From assembly GCA_902168115.1 (NCBI GenBank), contig CABHPB010000066.1, forward strand, positions 1 through 64,000: 64,000 nt of DNA, in the 5' to 3' direction. Made by a program: the position numbers and the translations under genes. Of this stretch, positions 56,882 to 64,000 are shown one piece after another (position 1 is the first letter of the stretch; each line of letters opens with the position of its first letter). Source of the DNA: an uncultured Methylopila sp. GTDB taxonomy: Bacteria; Pseudomonadota; Alphaproteobacteria; Rhizobiales; Methylopilaceae. Under the pieces are notes generated by a model. It did not search any database. It was not told where the DNA came from and was given only the letters and a program-made list of their open reading frames with translations.

Positions 56882-57531
56882 GCGCCGGCGAGGAACGGCC
56901 ATACGGCCTGCCGGGGCCGCTGCCCGAGGGCGAGCGGATCCTGTGGCAGGGATCGCCGGACTGGAAGTCGCTCGCGCTGCGCGCCTTCCACGTGCGGGAG
57001 GCGGCGGGCTACTTCGCGCTGTTCATGGCGTGGCGGGCCGTCGCCGGCTGGCACGAGGGCGGCGCGGCGACCGCCGCCGACCGGGCGCTCGCCCTGCTGC
57101 CGATCGCCGCCGTCTCGCTCGGGCTGCTCGCGGCGCTCGGCTACGCCGCGGCGCGCTGCGCGGTCTACACCATCACCGACCGGCGCGTTGTGCTGTCGAT
57201 CGGCGTCGCGCTCACCGCCACGCTGAACCTGCCGCTGAAGGCGATCCAGCGCGCGGACCTCAAGCTGCGCGGCGACGGAACGGGCGACCTGTCGCTCGCG
57301 CTCGCGCCCGACGTCAGGATCGCCTTCTTCAAGCTCTGGCCGCATGCGCGCCCCTGGCGCGTCGGCGCGCCCGAGCCGACGCTGCGGGCGGTCCCGAACG
57401 TCGCGCTCGCGGCCTCCGCGCTCGCGGAAGCCCTCGAGCCCGGCTCGTCCGTCCGCTTCGCCCAGGCGCGCGCGGCGGCGGCCGATCTTCGGCCCGCGCC
57501 GGGCGCACGCCCTGCGGCGCTGGCAGGCTGA
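56878..57531 (+). CDS. puhB: Photosynthetic complex assembly protein PuhB
   Basis: 217 residues. A membrane protein involved in reaction-centre assembly. It opens YGLPGPLPEGERILWQGSPD, the PuhB hallmark. Two or three helices follow (about 42-58 and 70-98), then a PH-like domain beginning YTITDRRVVLSIG. The start is GTG overlapping the puhA stop (GTGA); no other start keeps the conserved N-terminus. The Ala/Arg-rich tail after about 190 is variable. Confidence 0.92.
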   Translation: MSAGEERPYGLPGPLPEGERILWQGSPDWKSLALRAFHVREAAGYFALFMAWRAVAGWHEGGAATAADRALALLPIAAVSLGLLAALGYAAARCAVYTITDRRVVLSIGVALTATLNLPLKAIQRADLKLRGDGTGDLSLALAPDVRIAFFKLWPHARPWRVGAPEPTLRAVPNVALAASALAEALEPGSSVRFAQARAAAADLRPAPGARPAALAG

Positions 57532-57541
57532 GGAGGCCCCG

Positions 57542-58003
57542 ATGTCCGCCGGTTCCGACGACCTGACCCCGCCCCGGCCCTTCCTGATCGGCGCCGGCGC
57601 CCTGGTCGCGATCGCGCTGGTCGCTGCGATCGCGGGCCGGGCGACCGACGTCGGGACGTTCCGGATGGAGGACAGCCCGCAGGTGGAGAGCCGCCTGCTG
57701 ACGATCCTCAACACCAGCGCGGGCCGTTCCACCGTGAAGGACGCCGTCTCGGGCGCCGTCATCCGCGTCACCGCTCCGGGAATCGAGGACGGCTTCGTTT
57801 GGGGCGCGGTCAACGGCCTCTCCTACGGCCGCAAACAGCTCGGCGCGCCGGACGACGCGCCCTACGAGCTCGCCCGCCGCGCGGACGGGCGGCTGACTCT
57901 GACCGACCTCATCACCGGCCAGAAGGTGTTTTTGGACTCCTTCGGCTACGGCAACGCCGCGGCCTTCGCGCGGCTTCTCGAACATCAGGAGGCGGCGCGA
58001 TGA
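57542..58003 (+). CDS. puhC: Photosynthetic complex assembly protein PuhC
   Basis: 153 residues. One membrane helix (about 14-33: [20 protein letters not shown]) and a periplasmic domain with [14 protein letters not shown] and [15 protein letters not shown], conserved PuhC elements. It supports reaction-centre/LH1 organisation. It follows puhB by 10 bp and overlaps the next small gene by 4 bp. Confidence 0.9.
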   Translation: MSAGSDDLTPPRPFLIGAGALVAIALVAAIAGRATDVGTFRMEDSPQVESRLLTILNTSAGRSTVKDAVSGAVIRVTAPGIEDGFVWGAVNGLSYGRKQLGAPDDAPYELARRADGRLTLTDLITGQKVFLDSFGYGNAAAFARLLEHQEAAR

Positions 58004-58338
58004 TCATCGCCGCGACCGGTCGCCGGACCGAGGCCAGGCCCGCCGCGCGGCCGCTGTTCGGCCGGACCTTCGAGGTCGACTGCACGGTCGACATCGAGCA
58101 GACCACCGAGAGCCTGCATGCCTACGTTTTCCTCGACGGCTACGAGGTGGGCCCCGGCGACGAGGTCACCGTGAAGGACCCGCCGCCCACCCCGGCCTTC
58201 GGCGACCGCGTCGTCTGCCGCCGCCGCGCGACCGTCCGGCAGGCCGGCCTGTTCGGCCGGATCTGGACGCCGATCGCGGCCTATCGAGAACTCACAGGTC
58301 TTTACGAAGTCGGTTTCGACGAAAGGAGCCCGTCATGA
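58000..58338 (+). CDS. Small conserved photosynthesis-cluster protein of unknown function
   Basis: 112 residues, soluble, no signal peptide. The core [20 protein letters not shown] and the following segment [17 protein letters not shown] look like a small beta-rich domain; the C-terminal half is basic ([13 protein letters not shown]). It overlaps puhC and acsF by 4 bp on each side (ATGA twice), so all three are translated together. Genes of similar size sit between puhC and acsF in other purple-bacterial clusters. Function unknown; assisting the cyclase or assembly is plausible but unproven. Confidence 0.75.
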   Translation: MIIAATGRRTEARPAARPLFGRTFEVDCTVDIEQTTESLHAYVFLDGYEVGPGDEVTVKDPPPTPAFGDRVVCRRRATVRQAGLFGRIWTPIAAYRELTGLYEVGFDERSPS

Positions 58339-59420
58339 TTGCGATCGAGGGCGGCGTCCCCCAGGGCGGGCTTGCGCCGAACGAAAGCACCGTCGGCGCC
58401 ATGGAGGAGACGGTGCTCTCCCCGCGCTTCTACACCACCGACCATGCGGCGATGGACCGGATCGACGTCTCGGCCGTCCGCGCCGAATGGGACCAGATCG
58501 TCGCCGAGATGCGGCGCGACGAGAACAAGGAACACTTCCACAAGACGGAAGAGTTCGACGACTTCTCGCTCGAGGCGCTGCCGCCGGAGCTGCAGGCCGA
58601 GTTCAAGGATTTTCTCGTCTCCTCGCTGACCGCCGAGTTCTCCGGCTGCGTGCTCTACGCCGAGATCAAGAAGCGCATCAAGAACCCGGACGTGCGCGAG
58701 CTGTTCGGTTTCATGACGCGCGACGAGAGCCGTCATGCCGGCTTCATCAACGAAGCTCTCAAGGATATGAATATCGGCGTGAACCTCGGCTTCCTCGCCC
58801 GCGCGAAGAAGTACACCTTCTTCAAGCCGAAGTTCATCTTCTACGCGACCTACCTTTCAGAGAAGATCGGCTACGCCCGCTACATCACGATCTTCCGCCA
58901 TCTCGAGCGAAACCCGGACAAGCGCTTCCACCCGATCTTCAAGTGGTTCGAGCGCTGGTGCAACGACGAGTTCCGGCATGGCGAGGCCTTCGCCATCATC
59001 ATGCGCAGCGACCCCAAGCTGACGCAGAGCTTCGTCAACAAGCTCTGGATCCGCTTCTTCCTGCTCGCCGTCTACGCGACAATGTATGTCCGCGACCATG
59101 CGCGGCCGGCCTTCCACAAGGCGCTCGGGGTCGACCCGACCTGGTACGACTACAAGGTCCTGAACCTGACCTCCGAGATCTCCAAGCAGGTCTTCCCCTT
59201 CACGCTCGATCTCGATCACCCGGCCTTCAAGGCCGGCTTCGAACGGATGTGCCGGATCTCCGACGGCATCGGCCGGGCCCAACGCCAAGGCGGCGTCACA
59301 GGCAGGCTGAAGGCGCTCGGGCTCGGCCTTGCGGCCGGCGCGGTCTTCCTGCGGCTTTACGCCGTGAAGGTCGTGCCGAACGATCCGCCTGCCTCTCCCC
59401 GCCTCGCTCCGGTCTGGTGA
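58335..59420 (+). CDS. acsF: Aerobic Mg-protoporphyrin IX monomethyl ester oxidative cyclase
   Basis: 361 residues. Membrane-associated diiron enzyme that forms ring E with oxygen. Iron ligands are visible in [14 protein letters not shown] (Glu101/110), [12 protein letters not shown] (Glu131, His134), and the second pair [12 protein letters not shown]. The C-terminus is hydrophobic/basic. AAGGAG lies 7 bp before the ATG. Presence of acsF implies bacteriochlorophyll synthesis under oxygen; an anaerobic bchE is not in this window. Confidence 0.97.
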   Translation: MIAIEGGVPQGGLAPNESTVGAMEETVLSPRFYTTDHAAMDRIDVSAVRAEWDQIVAEMRRDENKEHFHKTEEFDDFSLEALPPELQAEFKDFLVSSLTAEFSGCVLYAEIKKRIKNPDVRELFGFMTRDESRHAGFINEALKDMNIGVNLGFLARAKKYTFFKPKFIFYATYLSEKIGYARYITIFRHLERNPDKRFHPIFKWFERWCNDEFRHGEAFAIIMRSDPKLTQSFVNKLWIRFFLLAVYATMYVRDHARPAFHKALGVDPTWYDYKVLNLTSEISKQVFPFTLDLDHPAFKAGFERMCRISDGIGRAQRQGGVTGRLKALGLGLAAGAVFLRLYAVKVVPNDPPASPRLAPVW

Positions 59421-59430
59421 GGGCGCGAAG

Positions 59431-60255
59431 ATGACCGTCGCGCTCGCCTCGATCGGCTTTGTCGTGCTGCTGTGGTGGTCCGCGACCGCCGCGATCTTCC
59501 AGCTCGACCGGTTCGGGGCGCGCGCCTTCGGCTGGACGATCGCGGGCGCGACCGGCGTCCTCATCCTCTCGCTGGTCGGCCTCGGCCTGACCTCGCATAT
59601 GGCGACGCCGGTCGGGGCCTTCCTCGCCTTCGCCTGCGCCATCGGCGTCTGGGGCTGGAACGAGATCCTGTTCCTGTCGGGCGTCGTCACCGGGCCGAAC
59701 CGGCGACCGGCGGAAGCCGGGCTTTCCGGCTGGCCGCGCTTCCGGGCGGCGGCGGCGAGCGTCATGCACCACGAGTTCGTGCTGCTCGCCTCGGCGGCCG
59801 CCGTGATCGCGCTCACCGTCGCCGGCGAGAACCACACCGGCCTTTGCGCCTTCATGACGCTCTGGATCATGCGGCTCTCGGCCAAGCTCAACATCTTCGT
59901 CGGGGTGCCGAACCCCGGCGAAAAGCTCCTGCCGGAGCGGCTGCGCTACCTTGCCGGCCATTTCCGCACCCGCCCGGTCGGGCCGTTCTTCGCGGCGACG
60001 CTTACGGCCTCGACGCTCGCCTTCCTCGCCATCGCCTTCACCGGCGCGGGCGAGGCGCCGAGCGACTTCGAGGTCGCGAGCGTCGCGCTCGTCTCGACGC
60101 TGCTCGCGCTCGCCGTGATCGAGCACGTCTTCCTCGCTTTGCCCTGGAACTCCGGGTCGCTCTGGGGGCGCGCAGACGCCCCCGCCAACGACAACCGTCC
60201 GGCTCCAAAGCCGGCCGACCGCAATCGCTCCGCCCGCGCGGCCGCACGAGCCTGA
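59431..60255 (+). CDS. puhE: Photosynthetic complex assembly protein PuhE
   Basis: 274 residues with about seven or eight helices. The PuhE (DUF3623) signatures [20 protein letters not shown] and [20 protein letters not shown] are present. In Rhodobacter it influences bacteriochlorophyll synthesis and reaction-centre levels. It follows acsF by 10 bp and precedes hemA by 17 bp, the same order as in Rhodobacter. The C-terminus is a short Arg/Ala/Pro-rich tail. Confidence 0.92.
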   Translation: MTVALASIGFVVLLWWSATAAIFQLDRFGARAFGWTIAGATGVLILSLVGLGLTSHMATPVGAFLAFACAIGVWGWNEILFLSGVVTGPNRRPAEAGLSGWPRFRAAAASVMHHEFVLLASAAAVIALTVAGENHTGLCAFMTLWIMRLSAKLNIFVGVPNPGEKLLPERLRYLAGHFRTRPVGPFFAATLTASTLAFLAIAFTGAGEAPSDFEVASVALVSTLLALAVIEHVFLALPWNSGSLWGRADAPANDNRPAPKPADRNRSARAAARA

Positions 60256-60272
60256 TGGAAGGAACGCCGAAC

Positions 60273-61490
60273 ATGACGAACGACCGCTATTTCCGCGAAC
60301 GTCTGGACGGCCTGAAGCGCGAGGGGCGTTACCGCATCTTCGCCGATCTCGAGCGCAAGGCGGGCCGGTTCCCGCGCGCCGTGCACCACACAGCCCGCGG
60401 CCAGCGCGAGGTGACCGTCTGGTGCTCCAACGACTATCTCGGCATGGGCCAGCACCCCGACGTGCTGGCCGCCATGCACGAGGCGATCGACCGGGCCGGA
60501 GCTGGCGCCGGCGGGACCCGCAACATCTCCGGCACAAACCACGACCATGTCGTGCTGGAAGCCGAGCTTGCCGACCTCCATGGCAAGGAGGCGGCGCTGA
60601 TCTTCACCTCCGGCTTCGTGTCGAACTTCGCCTCGCTCGCGACGCTCGGCGGCGAGATTCCCGGCTGCATCACCTTTTCGGACGCGCTGAACCACGCCTC
60701 GATGATCGATGGCATCCGCGCCAGCCGCGGCCAGAAGCGGGTCTTCCGGCACAACGATCCGGAAGATCTCGACAGGCTGATGTCCGAGGCCGACCCAGCC
60801 GCGCCGAAGCTCGTCGCCTTCGAGAGCGTGTATTCGATGGACGGCGACATCGCGCCGATCGCCGAGATCTGCGATGTCGCCGACAAGCACGGCGCGATGA
60901 CCTATCTCGACGAGGTGCATGCGGTCGGCATGTACGGCCCGCGCGGCGGCGGCGTCGCCGAGGAGCGCGGGCTGATGAACCGGCTCACCGTCATCGAGGG
61001 CACGCTGGGCAAGGCGTTCGGCGTGGTCGGCGGCTATATCGCGGGTTCGGAGGCGGTGGTCGATTTCGTGCGCTCGTTTGCGAGCGGCTTCATCTTCACC
61101 ACCGCGCTGCCGCCGGCGGTCGCGGCCGGCGCGACCGCCTCGATCCGGCATCTCAAGGAGAGCCAGGCCGAGCGGCTCGGGCAGCGCGACCGCGTCGCGC
61201 GCGTGCGCCGGCGGCTGAACCGGCTCGGCATCCCGCATCTGGAAAACCCGAGCCACATCGTGCCGGTGATGGTCGGCGATCCGGTGCTGTGCAAGCAGCT
61301 CTCCGACCGCCTCCTCAACGAGCACGGCGTCTACGTCCAGCCGATCAACTACCCGACGGTGCCGCGCGGCACGGAGCGCCTGCGCATCACCCCCTCCCCG
61401 CTTCACACCGACGCCGACATCGACCACCTGATCGCCGCGCTGGCGAGCGTGTGGGCCGAGGTCGGGCTCGAGCGCGAGGCGGCCGAATGA
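60273..61490 (+). CDS. hemA: 5-aminolevulinate synthase
   Basis: 405 residues. Condenses glycine and succinyl-CoA, the first committed step of tetrapyrrole synthesis in alphaproteobacteria. PLP fold-type I landmarks: [32 protein letters not shown], the [10 protein letters not shown] aspartate and PLP Lys in [13 protein letters not shown]. The ATG at 60273 (GGAAGGA ahead) is preferred to one at 60255. Its location inside the photosynthesis operon ties ALA supply to pigment demand. Confidence 0.95.
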   Translation: MTNDRYFRERLDGLKREGRYRIFADLERKAGRFPRAVHHTARGQREVTVWCSNDYLGMGQHPDVLAAMHEAIDRAGAGAGGTRNISGTNHDHVVLEAELADLHGKEAALIFTSGFVSNFASLATLGGEIPGCITFSDALNHASMIDGIRASRGQKRVFRHNDPEDLDRLMSEADPAAPKLVAFESVYSMDGDIAPIAEICDVADKHGAMTYLDEVHAVGMYGPRGGGVAEERGLMNRLTVIEGTLGKAFGVVGGYIAGSEAVVDFVRSFASGFIFTTALPPAVAAGATASIRHLKESQAERLGQRDRVARVRRRLNRLGIPHLENPSHIVPVMVGDPVLCKQLSDRLLNEHGVYVQPINYPTVPRGTERLRITPSPLHTDADIDHLIAALASVWAEVGLEREAAE

Positions 61491-61532
61491 CGAGCCCGGC
61501 TCATCCAAGCGCCTCCGGAAGGTTGGACAGCC

Positions 61533-62606
61533 ATGCTTGACCGCCCGCACCGGATCCCCGCCGCCGCAAGAGCCGCGGCGCTCGCTTCCGGCCGCCCGCC
61601 CTTCCCGTTCTCGGCGATCGTCGGCCAGGACGAGATGAAGACGGCGCTGCTGATCGCGGCCGTGGACGCATCGGTCGGCGGCGTGCTCGCGATCGGCGAC
61701 CGGGGATCGGGAAAATCGACCGCGGTGCGCGCGCTCGCCGCGCTCCTGCCGGCCCAGAATGCCGTCGAGGGCTGCGTCTATGGCTGCGATCCGGAACGGC
61801 CGGACTCGGGCTGCCCGTCCTGCGCGACGCTTGGCGCGAGGCCGCGCTCGGTCCAGCGGCGCGCGCCCGTCGTCGACCTGCCGCTCGGCGCGACCGAGGA
61901 CCGGGTCGTCGGCGCGCTCGACCTCGAACGGGCGCTGACGCTCGGCGAGAAGAGTTTCGAGCCCGGCCTGCTCGCCCGCGCCAATCGCGGCTTTCTCTAC
62001 ATCGACGAGGTCAACCTGCTGGAGGACCACCTCGTCGACCTGCTGCTCGACGTCGCCGCCTCCGGCGAGAACATCGTCGAGCGCGAGGGACTGTCGGTGC
62101 GCCACCCCGCGCGCTTCGTGCTGATCGGCTCCGGCAATCCCGAGGAAGGCGAGCTTCGGCCCCAGTTGCTCGACCGCTTCGGCCTCTGCGTCGAGGTCCG
62201 CGCGCCGGACGAGATCGCCGCCCGGATCGAAGTCGTGAAGCGCCGTGACGCCTATGAGCGCGCGCCCGACGCCTTCGCCGCCGCCTGGGCGGAGGAGGAC
62301 GGCAAGATCCGCCGCCGGGTCGAGCGGGCGAGGAAGCGCCTCGACGCGGTCGCGTTCGACGACGCCGCGCTCGAGACGGTCGCGCGCCTGTGCGTGACGG
62401 TCGGCGCGGACGGGCTGCGCGGCGAGCTCACCCTCATGCGCGCCGCACGCGCGCTGGCGGCGCTGCAGGGCGCCAAGGCGGTCACGGACCGGCATATCCG
62501 CGAGATCGCGGCGCCGGCGCTGCGGCATCGCCTGCGCCGCAACCCGCTGGACGAGACCGGCTCCTCGGCGCGCATCGAGCGCGCGGTCGCGGACGTGCTG
62601 GGATGA
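61533..62606 (+). CDS. bchI: Magnesium chelatase ATPase subunit I
   Basis: 357 residues. AAA+ ATPase that drives Mg insertion with BchD and BchH. Walker [10 protein letters not shown] (55-63), Walker [15 protein letters not shown] (about 150), sensor-1 [21 protein letters not shown] with the arginine finger. The BchI insertion [11 protein letters not shown] contains a CxxC pair (about 86-91). It ends in an ATGA overlap with bchD. Confidence 0.97.
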   Translation: MLDRPHRIPAAARAAALASGRPPFPFSAIVGQDEMKTALLIAAVDASVGGVLAIGDRGSGKSTAVRALAALLPAQNAVEGCVYGCDPERPDSGCPSCATLGARPRSVQRRAPVVDLPLGATEDRVVGALDLERALTLGEKSFEPGLLARANRGFLYIDEVNLLEDHLVDLLLDVAASGENIVEREGLSVRHPARFVLIGSGNPEEGELRPQLLDRFGLCVEVRAPDEIAARIEVVKRRDAYERAPDAFAAAWAEEDGKIRRRVERARKRLDAVAFDDAALETVARLCVTVGADGLRGELTLMRAARALAALQGAKAVTDRHIREIAAPALRHRLRRNPLDETGSSARIERAVADVLG

Positions 62607-64000
62607 CGCGCGCGGCGGCCCGGACCTCGGCTTCGGCACGGGCGGACGCCGCCCCGTCCACGGCCTGGTCCGACGCCGCCATCGCGATCGCGTTGCTCGC
62701 GGTCGACCCGAAAATCTTGGGCGGCGTCTGGCTGCGCGGCGCGGCGAGCGAGGCGTCTCAGCGCCTCGTCGACCTGCTTCAGGACCTGCTGCCGCCCGGC
62801 GCGCCGGTGAGAAAACTGCCGGCCAACGCGCCCGACGACCGGCTGCTCGGCGGGCTCGATCTCGCCGCGACGCTCGCCCGCGGCCGACCGGTCCATGATC
62901 GCGGACTTCTAGCCGAGGCCGACGGCGGCGCGATCGTCGTCAGCGGCGCCGAGCGCGTCACGCCCGGCCTCGCCGGCCGGATCGCCGCGGCGCTGGACAG
63001 GGGCGCGGTCGCCGCCGAGCGCGACGGGTTCGGAACCGTGACGCCGGCGCGTTTCGCCGTGCTGGCCTTCGACGAGGGCGGCCCCGACGACGCGGCCCCC
63101 CCTCCTGCGCTTACCGAACGCCTCGGCCTCGTGATCCCGCTTTCGGGGCTGACGCGAGCCGACCTTGCGTCCCCATCGCCTTTCACAGCAAAGCACGTCG
63201 CGGCCGCGCGAGACCGGCTCGCAGCCCTCGAGACGCCCGACGATGTGCTCGAAGCGCTTGCGCGCGCGGCGCTGGCGCTCGGGATCTGCGGCGTCAGGCC
63301 GTTGATCTTCGCGCGAGCCGCGGCCCGCGCCGCCGCCGCGCTCGCCGGGCGCGACGCGGTCGCCGAAGACGACCTCGCTCTGGCCGCGCGGCTGACGCTC
63401 GGCCCTCGCGCGGTCTGCCTGCCGCCTGCGGCGGAGGACGACGAGGATGCAACCGAAACGCCCGACGCCGCCGAACCGGACGACAGTGACGGCGCTGGCG
63501 GCGAAGGCGAGACCGGCGATCCGCGCGATCTCGCCGAGCAGGTGCTGGAGGCCGCACGCGCCTCGCTTCCCGCCGGCCTGCTCGACGATGGCGCTACGTC
63601 CCGCGTCTCCGCGGCGAGCGCCGGACGATCGGGCGCCGCCCAGACCTCGAAGCGGCGCGGCCGGCCGATCGGCTCGCGGCCCGGACGTCCCGAAGGCGGC
63701 GCGCGGCTCGATCTCGTGGCGACGCTGCGCGCGGCGGCCCCCTGGCAGCGGCTGCGGCGACGGGAGCGGGCGTCGGACGAGGCGGACGACCGCGTCATCG
63801 TCCGCCGCGAGGATTTTCGCGTCCTCCGGCTCAAGGAACGCCGGCGCGCGCTCACCATCTTCGTCGTCGACGCCTCCGGCTCGGCGGCGCTTAACCGGCT
63901 GGCCGAGGCCAAGGGCGCGGTCGAGCTGCTGCTCGCAGAAGCCTATGTGCGCCGGGACGAGGTCGCGCTGATCGCCTTCCGCGGCGCGGGGGCGGAGCTG
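62603..64000 (+). CDS. bchD: Magnesium chelatase subunit D (3' end beyond window)
   Basis: About 466 codons are inside the window; the frame is still open at position 64000. The N-terminal AAA+-like region has lost its P-loop, as usual for BchD. A Pro/acidic linker follows (AEDDEDATETPDAAEPDD, about 283-300). The C-terminal von Willebrand A domain begins with the MIDAS motif DASGSAALNRLAEAKGA (about 432-448) after RRALTIFVV. BchD is the platform that joins BchI to BchH. It overlaps the bchI stop by 4 bp. bchO would be expected next. Confidence 0.95.
   Translation, partial: MTRAAARTSASARADAAPSTAWSDAAIAIALLAVDPKILGGVWLRGAASEASQRLVDLLQDLLPPGAPVRKLPANAPDDRLLGGLDLAATLARGRPVHDRGLLAEADGGAIVVSGAERVTPGLAGRIAAALDRGAVAAERDGFGTVTPARFAVLAFDEGGPDDAAPPPALTERLGLVIPLSGLTRADLASPSPFTAKHVAAARDRLAALETPDDVLEALARAALALGICGVRPLIFARAAARAAAALAGRDAVAEDDLALAARLTLGPRAVCLPPAAEDDEDATETPDAAEPDDSDGAGGEGETGDPRDLAEQVLEAARASLPAGLLDDGATSRVSAASAGRSGAAQTSKRRGRPIGSRPGRPEGGARLDLVATLRAAAPWQRLRRRERASDEADDRVIVRREDFRVLRLKERRRALTIFVVDASGSAALNRLAEAKGAVELLLAEAYVRRDEVALIAFRGAGAEL

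Noticed and set aside
59946-62639. 897-residue open frame on the minus strand
   Set aside because: Antisense to puhE, hemA and bchI; no recognisable motifs and no ribosome site.

Overview
The window is GC-rich (roughly 70%), densely packed alphaproteobacterial DNA, most likely from a member of the Hyphomicrobiales (Rhizobiales). It carries about half of a bacteriochlorophyll/photosynthesis gene cluster of the purple-bacterial type, with an aerobic (acsF) cyclase and a PpsR/AerR regulator pair. It also has a lanthanide-type methanol dehydrogenase (xoxF), a complete 2-aminoethylphosphonate (AEP) pathway and extragenic palindromes typical of this order. An aerobic anoxygenic or facultatively phototrophic, possibly methylotrophic bacterium fits; the genus cannot be fixed from this stretch. 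No rRNA, tRNA, transposase, integrase or CRISPR array was seen.

Region 1 (1-7.5 kb): the end of a TctB/TctC tripartite tricarboxylate-type uptake system, divergent from an isolated malonate-decarboxylase maturation gene (mdcG). Next comes a minus-strand operon holding a large cysteine-free repeat protein and a dedicated type I secretion ATPase plus membrane-fusion protein. Region 2 (7.5-13.7 kb): xoxF with a terminator, a divergent two-component system resembling MoxY/MoxX, an SDR-like protein and a Spy-like periplasmic protein.

Region 3 (13.7-25.9 kb): AEP use. phnW-phnA-phnY convert AEP through phosphonoacetaldehyde and phosphonoacetate to acetate and phosphate. phnS-phnT-phnU import AEP, with a good Pho box in front of phnS. 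A PbfA-like ammonia-lyase is translationally coupled to the permease, a Na/Pi cotransporter-like protein follows, and a divergent LysR regulator sits beside phnW. Region 4 (25.9-38.8 kb): small catabolic units. These are a DeoR regulator with a dimethylglycine-dehydrogenase-like flavoprotein and an EamA exporter; rppH; cyanase; and a group containing an APC permease, an SDR, an aminotransferase-fold phospho-lyase, an aminoglycoside-phosphotransferase-fold kinase and a second DeoR regulator. The last group looks like an amino-alcohol kinase/phospho-lyase pathway. Guanine deaminase follows.

Region 5 (39.2-64.0 kb): photosynthesis cluster. On the minus strand lie aerR, ppsR, bchG, an LhaA/PucC-family gene, bchP and tspO. 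On the plus strand lie bchF-N-B-H-L-M, lhaA, puhA-B-C, a small unknown gene, acsF, puhE, hemA, bchI and the start of bchD. Most neighbours overlap by ATGA or GTGA, so this is a single long translationally coupled transcription unit. It supplies ALA synthesis, Mg chelation, methylation, the oxidative cyclase, dark protochlorophyllide reduction, 3-vinyl hydration and reaction-centre H-subunit/assembly functions. The puf genes, bchCXYZ and the crt genes are not in the window.
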